45,535 nt of DNA, from positions 1 through 45,535 of the forward strand of contig JAGTRJ010000013.1 of NCBI GenBank assembly GCA_018261755.1. The letters run 5' to 3'. The notes beneath the pieces were generated by a model. The model had not been told where the DNA came from and ran no database searches. It was given only the letters and a program-made list of their open reading frames with translations. The position numbers were made by a program, and so were the translations under genes. This stretch comes from Burkholderiaceae bacterium (GTDB lineage: Bacteria > Pseudomonadota > Gammaproteobacteria > Burkholderiales > Burkholderiaceae_D). Below are positions 37,141-44,628 of this stretch, in pieces (the first letter of the stretch is position 1; every line of letters begins with the position of its first letter).

Positions 37141-38595
37141 ATGGGCAGCAAATTCAAGAATTTCGGACTTATCGGCATGGGCGTGATTGCCGGTGTCGCG
37201 GTTGCCACGCAATTCTCCGCGCTGGCGCAAAAACAGGTGAAATCACCGCTGCCGCTGGAGGAATTGCGACAACTGGCGGACGTGTTCGGCCTGATCAAAT
37301 CCGATTACGTCGAGCAGGTCGATGACAAGAAGCTGCTGACCGAGGCGATAGCCGGCATGGTGTCGTCGCTCGACCCGCACTCGGCCTATCTCGACAAGAA
37401 GGCGCTGAAGGAACTGAAGGAAGCCACGCAGGGCAAATTCGTCGGCCTCGGCATCGAGGTCGGGATGGAAGACGGATACGTCAAGGTGATTTCGCCGATC
37501 GAAGATTCGCCCGCCTACCGCGCCGGGCTGAAACCGGGCGACCTGATAACCCGCCTCGATGGCACGCCGGTCAAGGGCATGACGCTCGACCAGGCGGTGA
37601 AACGGATGCGCGGCGAGCCGAACACCAAGATTACGCTGACGATTGCGCGCAAGGATGAACCGAAACCGCTGGTCGTCACCATCGTGCGGGAAGAAATCCA
37701 GGTCAAGAGCGTGAAGGCGAAATTCGTCGAGCCGGGCTACGCATGGCTGCGGGTGGCGCAATTCCAGGAACCGACGGTGGTCGATCTGGCGAAGAAGATC
37801 AATGCGCTGTACGCGGAAAACCCGAACATCAAGGGCATGGTGCTGGATCTGCGCAACGATCCGGGCGGCGTGTTGCCGGGCGCGATCGGCGTTTCAGCCG
37901 CATTCCTGCCGAAGGATGTGGTCGTCGTTTCGACCAACGGCCAGTTGCCGGAATCGAAGGCGACCTTCCACGCGCGCAATGAATTCTATGCCACGCGCCA
38001 CTACGGCGACCCGCTGGCCAAGCTGCCGGAACAGGTCAAGAAAGTGAAGATGGTGGTGCTGGTCAATGGCGGCTCGGCATCGGCATCGGAGATCGTCGCC
38101 GGCGCGTTGCAGGATCACAAGCGCGCCACCATTCTCGGCACGCAAACCTTCGGCAAGGGTTCGGTGCAGACGATACGCCAACTGTCGCCGGACACCGCGG
38201 TCAAACTGACCACCGCGCGCTATTACACCCCGAACGGGCGCGCGATTCAGGCCAAGGGCATCGTGCCGGATCTGCTGGTGGATGAAACGGCGGAAGGCGA
38301 TGGCCTGAATGCGTTGCGGATGCGCGAAGCCGATTATGACAAGCACCTGACCAACGACAAGGACAAGCAGGCCGAAGCGCACAATCCGAAGCGTGACGAA
38401 GCGGAGGAAGAACTGCGCCTGCTTGAACTGGCGAAAAAGCGCAAGCCGCTGGAATATGGCAGCAAGGACGATTTCCAGCTGGCGCAGGCGCTGAACCATC
38501 TGAAAGGCTTGCCGGTGAAGACATCGAAATCGGCCAAGGTTGAAGACAAGGAAAAAAATCTGCCGAAAGGCCCGGTCAAAGGCAAGAAGAAGTAA
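37141..38595 (+). CDS. ctpA: C-terminal processing protease (S41) CtpA
   Basis: The 484-residue serine protease has an N-terminal hydrophobic segment (GLIGMGVIAGVAVATQFSAL), a PDZ domain (about 95-170, GLGIEVGMEDGYVKVISPI) and the S41 core. The catalytic Ser lies in LVNGGSASASEIVAGAL and the Lys in LGTQTFGKGSVQTI, the Ser-Lys dyad of Ctp enzymes. GMVLDLRNDPGGVLPGA is present. The C-terminus is an unusual Lys-rich tail (KDKEKNLPKGPVKGKKK). It acts in the periplasm and, in other bacteria, controls cell-wall hydrolases. The overlap with envC is consistent. Confidence 0.95.
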   Translation: MGSKFKNFGLIGMGVIAGVAVATQFSALAQKQVKSPLPLEELRQLADVFGLIKSDYVEQVDDKKLLTEAIAGMVSSLDPHSAYLDKKALKELKEATQGKFVGLGIEVGMEDGYVKVISPIEDSPAYRAGLKPGDLITRLDGTPVKGMTLDQAVKRMRGEPNTKITLTIARKDEPKPLVVTIVREEIQVKSVKAKFVEPGYAWLRVAQFQEPTVVDLAKKINALYAENPNIKGMVLDLRNDPGGVLPGAIGVSAAFLPKDVVVVSTNGQLPESKATFHARNEFYATRHYGDPLAKLPEQVKKVKMVVLVNGGSASASEIVAGALQDHKRATILGTQTFGKGSVQTIRQLSPDTAVKLTTARYYTPNGRAIQAKGIVPDLLVDETAEGDGLNALRMREADYDKHLTNDKDKQAEAHNPKRDEAEEELRLLELAKKRKPLEYGSKDDFQLAQALNHLKGLPVKTSKSAKVEDKEKNLPKGPVKGKKK

Positions 38596-38622
38596 CGCCA
38601 GTCCGTCCGGCAAGGAATCGCA

Positions 38623-39387
38623 GTGAACGATAACCAGCTTTTGCGCTATTCGCGCCACATATTGCTCGAAGAAATCGGCATCGAAGGGCAGGAAAAAATC
38701 CTTTCATCGCACGCGCTGGTGGTTGGCGCCGGCGGCCTCGGCTCGCCGGTGTCGTACTATCTGGCGTCCGCCGGCGTCGGCAAGATCACGCTGGTCGATA
38801 ACGACACCATCGACCTGACCAACCTGCAGCGGCAAATCCTGCACACGACCGAGCGCGTCGGCCAGCCGAAGGCCGAATCCGGCAAATTGACGATGGCGCA
38901 AATCAACCCTGAGGTCGAAGTGGTCGCGCTGCAGGAACGCCTCGAAGGCGAGCGGCTGAACGAACTGGTCGCGGCTGCGACCATCGTGCTCGACTGCACC
39001 GACAATTTCGCGACCCGCCATGCGATCAACCGCGCCTGCGTTGCGCTCGGAAAACCGCTGGTATCCGGTGGCGCGGTGATGTTCGACGGCCAGATCAGCG
39101 TATATGACATGCGCGCCGCCGATGCCCCCTGCTACTCATGCCTGTTCCCGGAAAACGAAGCGTTCCCGGAAATCCGCTGCTCGACCATGGGCGTGTTCGC
39201 GCCGCTGGTCGGTATCATCGGCGCATCGCAGGCAGCGGAGGCGCTGAAGCTGATGGCCGGCGCCGGCAAATCGCTGCAAGGACGGCTGCTGATGCTTGAT
39301 GCGCGCACGATGGAATGGACCAGCATCGGAGTCGCGCGCAACCCGGAATGCCCGGTTTGCGGCAGCATGAAAAAAAATACGTTTTGA
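38623..39387 (+). CDS. moeB: HesA/MoeB/ThiF-family adenylyltransferase
   Basis: The 254-residue E1-like enzyme adenylates the C-terminal Gly of a sulfur-carrier protein (MoaD or ThiS type). It has the nucleotide-binding VVGAGGLGSPVSYYLASAG, the acidic VDNDTIDLTNLQRQILH, the adenylation-site LDCTDNFATRHAINRAC, and the structural zinc pairs CYSC and CPVC. There is no rhodanese domain. MoeB versus ThiF cannot be decided. GTG start with AAGGA 8 bp upstream. Confidence 0.9.
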   Translation: MNDNQLLRYSRHILLEEIGIEGQEKILSSHALVVGAGGLGSPVSYYLASAGVGKITLVDNDTIDLTNLQRQILHTTERVGQPKAESGKLTMAQINPEVEVVALQERLEGERLNELVAAATIVLDCTDNFATRHAINRACVALGKPLVSGGAVMFDGQISVYDMRAADAPCYSCLFPENEAFPEIRCSTMGVFAPLVGIIGASQAAEALKLMAGAGKSLQGRLLMLDARTMEWTSIGVARNPECPVCGSMKKNTF

Positions 39388-39474
39388 TACAAATTTCGTG
39401 TCAACAAACGGATCGGCACCCGCGTTATGGCGGTACGTAGAATCATCTACGGAATCATCTCAAAGGAAACGAAC

Positions 39475-39750
39475 ATGAACAAACTCATCGCCACCCTGAT
39501 CGCTGCTGCTTTCGCAATCGGTACCGCTTTCGCGCAAGCGCCTGCAGCTCCGGCAAAACCGGCTACCGCAGCAACGGTTGAAGCACCTGTTTCCCAGGAT
39601 GCCAAAGCTGATGCAAAAGCTGAAAAGAAAACCGTAAAGAAAGCCAAAAAAGCCAAGAAAGCTAAAAAAGCCAAGAAAGCCAAAAAAGCGAAAAGCGCGA
39701 AAAAAGCAAAGGCTGCTGACGCTCAAGCCGAGCCGGCAGAGCTGAAATAA
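39475..39750 (+). CDS. Small exported Lys/Ala-repeat protein
   Basis: The 91-residue protein has a signal peptide (MNKLIATLIAAAFAIGTAFA) followed by an Ala/Pro region and about ten KKA/AKK repeats (about residues 50-78), then AADAQAEPAELK. The mature protein is strongly basic and low in complexity. A good Shine-Dalgarno AAAGGA lies 7 bp before the ATG. The repetitive basic part resembles histone-H1-like tails, but the signal peptide argues for the periplasm. No function is assigned. A strong terminator follows. Confidence 0.75.
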   Translation: MNKLIATLIAAAFAIGTAFAQAPAAPAKPATAATVEAPVSQDAKADAKAEKKTVKKAKKAKKAKKAKKAKKAKSAKKAKAADAQAEPAELK

Positions 39751-39777
39751 TTCCGCTCGAAAAGCCTGAAGCACACT

Positions 39778-39803
39778 AAACCGCCGGCCGCCCGGCGGTT
39801 TTT
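39778..39803. terminator. Bidirectional terminator between the Lys-rich gene and hpt
   Basis: AAACCGCCGG-ccgc-CCGGCGGTTT, a 10-bp stem with A residues before and T residues after. It can stop transcripts from both sides, serving the plus-strand Lys-rich gene and the minus-strand hpt. Confidence 0.9.
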
Positions 39804-39813
39804 CTTTGCCCGT

Positions 39814-40392
39814 TCAGCGGCGCACCGCCTCCGGCAACAACGCACGAATTTCCGGCAGATTGCGCCAGGCGCCGTAAATGTCCATGCCGAAACCGATGAC
39901 GAACTTGTCCGGCACGGTCAGCCCGACATAATCGGCCCGCGCCGCTTTTTTGCGCCCGGTCGCCTTGTCGGCAAACACCGCCAGCACCACTTCGGCCGCG
40001 CCCATGTCCAGCAGCCGCTGCCGCACCTGCGCCAGCGTTTCGCCCTCGTCCAGGATATCGTCTAGCACGATCACGATCCGGCCCTGCACGTTCTTGCGCG
40101 GAATCACCTTCCACTCCACCTGGCCGCCCTTGTCGTCGTCGCCGTAGCGGGTCACGTGGATGTAATCGTATTCGAGCGCAAACGTCAGTTGCGGCAGCAG
40201 GTTGCCGGTAAACACCACCGCACCGCCCATCACGCCCAGCACCAGCGGAAAAGACGGACTGCCGGACTGGCCAAAGCGCTGGTTCAGATCGAACGCAATC
40301 CGCGCCACCGCCGCCTGCACCGTGGCGGCATCGTGAATCAACTCGGTTTTTTCGAGCAGCGACCGTGCGCGCTCCGCCTGAAATTCCAGCAT
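39814..40392 (-). CDS. hpt: Hypoxanthine-guanine phosphoribosyltransferase
   Basis: The 192-residue purine salvage enzyme transfers the phosphoribosyl group from PRPP to hypoxanthine or guanine. It contains the PRPP-binding VIVLDDILDEGETL and the family motifs LGVMGGAVVFTGNLL, KVIPRKNVQGR and DKFVIGFGMDIYGAWRNL. The ATG at 40392 is preferred: GGAGG lies 7 bp upstream and the conserved protein begins MLEFQAERA. Element copy C is 139 bp upstream on the same strand. Confidence 0.93.
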   Translation of the reverse strand: MLEFQAERARSLLEKTELIHDAATVQAAVARIAFDLNQRFGQSGSPSFPLVLGVMGGAVVFTGNLLPQLTFALEYDYIHVTRYGDDDKGGQVEWKVIPRKNVQGRIVIVLDDILDEGETLAQVRQRLLDMGAAEVVLAVFADKATGRKKAARADYVGLTVPDKFVIGFGMDIYGAWRNLPEIRALLPEAVRR

Positions 40393-40530
40393 GTTTCCTC
40401 CCGGGTAATAAGCTGCTGCCATTATCTGGCAAGCTAACCGCCGCCAGCATGCGCCTGTTGGTTTTGCGCGACATTTGCAAGGACATTTCTTCAGCACCAG
40501 CCAGCCGACGGCACTGTTCCAAGCAGAATG

Positions 40531-40653
40531 ACGGGGGTATATAGCCAAAATGAAGTGCTGGGCCACGTATTTGCTGGCTGCTTTTAAATACTGCATGGAG
40601 TATATTTTCTGGCCTTAATGACTCGAAACAACTATTCAGTCAGTTATTTTGGC
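40531..40653 (-). repeat. Dispersed intergenic element, copy C (about 123 bp)
   Basis: On the minus strand it starts GGCCAAAATAACTGACTG and ends TATATACCCCCGTC. It has the inverted repeat ATACT-CCATGC-AGTAT and ATATACC 64 bp after AATATAC (40605 to 40541, minus). GCCAAAAT appears near both ends as an imperfect inverted pair. It lies in the 418-bp gap between divergent hpt and the LysE-type exporter; the rest of that gap (40657-40752) shows nothing further. Confidence 0.88.
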
Positions 40654-40752
40654 CGAATCTACGCACGCAAAATCCGCCTCCCTCATGCATCGCGCCGCTG
40701 AAAAACCAGACGCCAGCCCACCCTGGCACCAGCACTAGCCGACAGCAAAGGT

Positions 40753-40781
40753 TTGACCTTCTGGCGCGCATGCGCTACGGT
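40753..40781 (+). promoter_or_regulatory. Possible promoter for the LysE/RhtB gene
   Basis: TTGACC and TACGGT are separated by 17 bp and lie 30 bp before the exporter ATG. The -35 matches five of six consensus bases; the -10 is weak. Confidence 0.35.
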
Positions 40782-40810
40782 CATGCCTGCCAACTTTCCT
40801 CAATCCGCCC

Positions 40811-41437
40811 ATGATTCCGCTCGATACCCTCGCCGCCTTTTTCATTGCTTCGATCGTGCTGGCGCTCGTGCCCGGCCCGGACAATATTTTCGTGCTGACC
40901 CAGTCAGCGCTGCGCGGCCGCGCCGCCGGCCTGCTGGTGATGCTCGGATTGTGTACCGGCCTTATCGTGCATACGGCGGCGGTCGCGCTGGGTGTCGCCG
41001 CCATTTTTCAGGCATCCGCGATTGCGTTCACCGCACTCAAGCTCGCTGGCGCCGCCTACCTGCTGTATCTGGCCTGGCTGTCATTCCGCGCCAATGCGGA
41101 AGAAATCCGCGGCGAGGCGCGCGAAACGCTGAGCGGCGCACAGCTTTACCGGCGCGGCATCATCATGAACATCACCAACCCGAAGGTGTCGATTTTCTTC
41201 CTCGCGTTCCTACCGCAGTTCGCCGACCCGGCGCGCGGCTCGCTGACGCCGCAAATGTTGCTGCTCGGACTGGTATTCATCGCCTCGACCATCCTGGTAT
41301 TCGGCGGCATCGCGCTCGCCGCCGGCACGCTCGGCCAGTGGCTGGGCAAATCGGCGCGTGCGCAACGGGTGATGAACCGCATCGCCAGCTTTGTGTTCGT
41401 CGCGCTCGCCATCAGGCTGGCAACGGCCGAACGCTAA
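40811..41437 (+). CDS. LysE/RhtB-family amino acid exporter
   Basis: The 208-residue inner-membrane exporter has six predicted TM segments. Its start DTLAAFFIASIVLALVPGPDNIFVL carries the family signature PGPDN; GIIMNITNPKVSIFFLAFLPQF is also typical. Substrate (homoserine, threonine, lysine or others) cannot be read from the sequence. The lipoprotein gene starts 24 bp downstream and is probably co-transcribed. Confidence 0.9.
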   Translation: MIPLDTLAAFFIASIVLALVPGPDNIFVLTQSALRGRAAGLLVMLGLCTGLIVHTAAVALGVAAIFQASAIAFTALKLAGAAYLLYLAWLSFRANAEEIRGEARETLSGAQLYRRGIIMNITNPKVSIFFLAFLPQFADPARGSLTPQMLLLGLVFIASTILVFGGIALAAGTLGQWLGKSARAQRVMNRIASFVFVALAIRLATAER

Positions 41438-41461
41438 CGCATCCGGCAGCAATCGGCGAAC

Positions 41462-44365
41462 ATGAAACACCTTCAGGCTGTTCTCATGTTGACCGTGCTG
41501 CTGGCACTGTCCGGCTGCGCCACAACCGAATACAAACCAGACCCGCGCTACCCGATCCACGGCAACGCGCTCGGCCTCGAATGGGGCGAACCAACCAAGG
41601 ATGCCGGCAAGTGGGCCGCCAAGATCTCCGTGCCGGTTTCGTCGCTGCAAGGCGGGCAAAGCGTTCCGGTTGCGGTCGAACTGAAACTCGAACATGGCGT
41701 GCTGGCGGCGCTGCACCAGCGCAACGGCCGGCTTGACCGGATCGTGATGCTGCTGACGGCCGAGCGCTTGTTCGACGGCGAAGGACGGCAGCATCGCGGC
41801 ACGGACGAAGGCATGTCGACCGTGCTGACGCCATCCGGCCTGCCGATCGAAGGCGGTTCGCAAGGCGCGATCACCAGCCGTTTCAATACCTACCCGTTCA
41901 GGACGCCGGTGGATGAACTGGTCGAACTGCCGCTGCCGCCGCTCTCAGGCGCGCAGACGGTGCGTTTTGCCGTCAACGCCAAAGTGATGCCGGCACTGCC
42001 GCCGGGGCTGTACCGGCTGCGCGCCAGTTTCGGCGTCCGCGCCAATCACGGCACGCCGGCCAAACCGCGCCATGCGTACTTCGATCTGCATTACGCCGGC
42101 GGCATGACGCGGCACACCTTCCATGAAGGCTCGTATGCCTTCTCGTCGCCGCTGCTGCCCGCCAGCGGCAAGGATGCCAATGGAAAACCTGTCGATGCCG
42201 GCAGGATTCAGGCGCGGATACCCTGGACCATTCTCAATGGCTACAACTCGAATGGCTATTCCGGCGTCGTGGCCGACGAAGACAGCCGTCATTTCGCGCT
42301 CGGACAGCGCAACCTGATCCACGATGAGGTGATCCTGCCGCGCGTGCATCCGAAAGGATACAAAATCGCATACAACCTGGAGCCGTCCTTCCCGTTCGAA
42401 AGCTACTACCCGAAGGACAACATCGACTGGAACTGGCGCAGCGGCGAGATGACGCTGGAAATCACGAATCCCGACGGCAGCCGTTCCAGCCCGGTCACCG
42501 CGGCTATCATCGGCAAATCGCCGCACCGCCACGGGCCGACCACCGGCAACAAGGAGTTCACGTCGTGGCAGCCCAAAAGCGACGGGCTATACACGGTGCG
42601 CGTCAAAGGGTGGATGGCCGACAAAAGCGGCCGGCGCTACGAAGGCGGCGGCAGCTACCGCTTCTGGATCGCGCGCCGGATGACGATGGCAACCGCGACC
42701 TTCCCCGGCGCGGCCTACCAAGTCGGCTACCAGTACGGGCGCGACATCGGCTTTTCCCCGCCGCTGCCGGCCAAAGTCAGCATCAGCGCCACGCTGTATC
42801 CGGATTCCGACCCGCGCAAGGCCAAAACGGTACGCAGCACCGGCACGGCCAATGCCGGCGGCGTGTTCGGCGTGGCGCAAGGGATGAAGATGCTGCCGCT
42901 CGATGCGCCGGGCGAATATCACGCCAGGATACTCGCCACGCACACCGACAGCAACGGCGAACTGTGGGTATGCGCGATGCGCCATGCCGGCGTGGTGTAT
43001 CCGGAAAACTCCCGCATCGTCGCGCGCGGCAAAAAGCTCAGGATCGGCAACACCTATCTTGCCCGCGGCGAAACCCGGATTGAAGGCTACAACAACGGCC
43101 CGGCCGACAGCAAAATGCCGCATCTGGCGTTCCCGTTCAACGCCGGCGACGTGCTGCTGATGGCGAGCGAGAATCAGGGCTACAACAAGATCGAGCCGGT
43201 GCTGATCGCCGAAAACAAGGCGGCGCCAGCCGGAAAATGGGATGGAAAACTGGACGACATCGGCACCACCAACCTCGCGCTGCAAACATCGAACGGCCTG
43301 TCGCCACACATGTTCCCCGAATACATCATCGCCAGACAGTACTACTACGGCGCGGCGGCGCGGCCGGGCTTCATGGCGCGCTTTCTGGTTGCGGACAGCT
43401 CGACCCGCGCCCCGTACTGGCCCACCAGCCCGAACGACTTCGGCATGCAGGCCGGCTCCAGCCACAATGGCGACCAGCCGGGCGACCTGTACCGCTTTCT
43501 CGGCGGCATCGTGCGGCAGGAGGCGGGGATGCCGCCCGACTATGCCGGTTACATGTCATCCGGCGCAATCCTGCCCCGGGGCACGAACAACAACCGCGTG
43601 ATCGCACCCGGCAGCGAAGACATCATCGGCCCGAAAGGCCAGCAAGCGCGCTTCTTCCTCACGCCGAGCTTTCGCCCCGGCATGGCTTACCTGCAAGGCG
43701 CAACATGGCGCCCCGTGCTGCAGATAGACCCGATGCTGCCGGTCAAAATAACGCTGACGCTGACCGCCCCGGATGGCTCGATCCAGACCGAAAGCGGCAT
43801 CGCCTCGGCGACGGATGGCACATGGGCTGGGCGGGTGCGCCAGCTGCAGCAATCCGGCATCTACCACTACCGGATCAGCGCCAACTGGGAAGGCCACAGC
43901 GGAACGATTCCGGGACTGCCAGCCAACGGCGGTGAATTCTACGTGATGGGAACCAGACCGCCCGGCGCCAAAGGCTTGCGCCTCGACCAGCCAAAGGAAG
44001 CCGTGTTCTCGCTCGCCGACAAACTGCGGTTCAAAGGCCAATCCAGCGCCACTCGCGTCCATTACGCGCTCATCATGCCCGGCGCGGTCATCGCGCAAGG
44101 CTCGGTGCCGGTCGTCAACGGCAAATTCGAGCTCGCGTTCGACCCGGCCGAAATCAACCGCACCACACCGATATACGATTTGACCAACCGGGTTTCGGGC
44201 GAATCGTGGGGCGAGCAGGAGCCGAAAAATCAATGGAAGACCACGCGCAAAATTCTGCACCTGTCGCTGTTCTCCAAGGAGCGAACGCCTGATGGCTCGG
44301 TATTCTGGGATTTCCACCGCGTGATCACGCGCGGCACGACGGTGCTGTCGGTGGAGGCGAAATAA
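41462..44365 (+). CDS. Large lipoprotein of unknown function (967 aa)
   Basis: A lipobox LSGC (Cys18 after MKHLQAVLMLTVLLALSG) marks it as a lipoprotein. The mature protein of about 950 residues has no domain I recognise. Several stretches have the alternating pattern of Ig-like or beta-sandwich modules, for example ISVPVSSLQGGQSVPVAVEL, ADGS-type turns (NPDGSRSS, APDGSIQT) and GLYTVRVKGW. Some repeat loosely. A Tyr/Asn-rich midsection (residues 255-330) has NGYNSNGYSG. A Gly-rich catalytic centre is not evident. It follows the exporter by 24 bp and ends 263 bp before the protease gene. Outer-membrane or surface anchoring is inferred from the lipobox alone. Confidence 0.75.
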   Translation: MKHLQAVLMLTVLLALSGCATTEYKPDPRYPIHGNALGLEWGEPTKDAGKWAAKISVPVSSLQGGQSVPVAVELKLEHGVLAALHQRNGRLDRIVMLLTAERLFDGEGRQHRGTDEGMSTVLTPSGLPIEGGSQGAITSRFNTYPFRTPVDELVELPLPPLSGAQTVRFAVNAKVMPALPPGLYRLRASFGVRANHGTPAKPRHAYFDLHYAGGMTRHTFHEGSYAFSSPLLPASGKDANGKPVDAGRIQARIPWTILNGYNSNGYSGVVADEDSRHFALGQRNLIHDEVILPRVHPKGYKIAYNLEPSFPFESYYPKDNIDWNWRSGEMTLEITNPDGSRSSPVTAAIIGKSPHRHGPTTGNKEFTSWQPKSDGLYTVRVKGWMADKSGRRYEGGGSYRFWIARRMTMATATFPGAAYQVGYQYGRDIGFSPPLPAKVSISATLYPDSDPRKAKTVRSTGTANAGGVFGVAQGMKMLPLDAPGEYHARILATHTDSNGELWVCAMRHAGVVYPENSRIVARGKKLRIGNTYLARGETRIEGYNNGPADSKMPHLAFPFNAGDVLLMASENQGYNKIEPVLIAENKAAPAGKWDGKLDDIGTTNLALQTSNGLSPHMFPEYIIARQYYYGAAARPGFMARFLVADSSTRAPYWPTSPNDFGMQAGSSHNGDQPGDLYRFLGGIVRQEAGMPPDYAGYMSSGAILPRGTNNNRVIAPGSEDIIGPKGQQARFFLTPSFRPGMAYLQGATWRPVLQIDPMLPVKITLTLTAPDGSIQTESGIASATDGTWAGRVRQLQQSGIYHYRISANWEGHSGTIPGLPANGGEFYVMGTRPPGAKGLRLDQPKEAVFSLADKLRFKGQSSATRVHYALIMPGAVIAQGSVPVVNGKFELAFDPAEINRTTPIYDLTNRVSGESWGEQEPKNQWKTTRKILHLSLFSKERTPDGSVFWDFHRVITRGTTVLSVEAK

Positions 44366-44500
44366 TCGACACGATTTGGCACAGCAGAAATCGCAGCCCT
44401 TTATAGAAGTTACCATTTACAGCGGAGGTTCCTTTTAAGGTCCGTGACGTGAGGCGCTGCTCTTGCTACTGACCAGCGCTTCGAGGCATGCCTGTCTCTG

Positions 44501-44524
44501 GAATATACGACCCCACGTATATTC
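44501..44524. promoter_or_regulatory. Perfect 9-bp inverted repeat upstream of the protease gene
   Basis: GAATATACG-acccca-CGTATATTC is a perfect palindrome with 6-bp centre, 105 bp before the protease ATG. It is the first half of element copy E. Its symmetry suits an operator or a dimeric protein site. Confidence 0.6.
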
Positions 44525-44571
44525 TGCACACCATTGTTTATCTGGCTTAAATTGACATTTTTTGCATATAC
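44501..44571 (+). repeat. Dispersed intergenic element, diverged copy E
   Basis: It shares only the framework with copies A-C: AATATAC at 44502, GTATATT, TGGC, a CATTTTT stretch, and CATATACCC with ATATACC at 44566, exactly 64 bp after the first half-site. A TTGACA lies at 44552-44557 in this copy. The preceding stretch 44366-44500 shows no gene, only a 10-bp palindrome AGGCATGCCT (44484-44493). Confidence 0.5.
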
Positions 44572-44628
44572 CCAGACTATTTGCTCGTCAGCCTTTATTT
44601 TTTATCTGTTAACCCGGAGGAATAGCGC

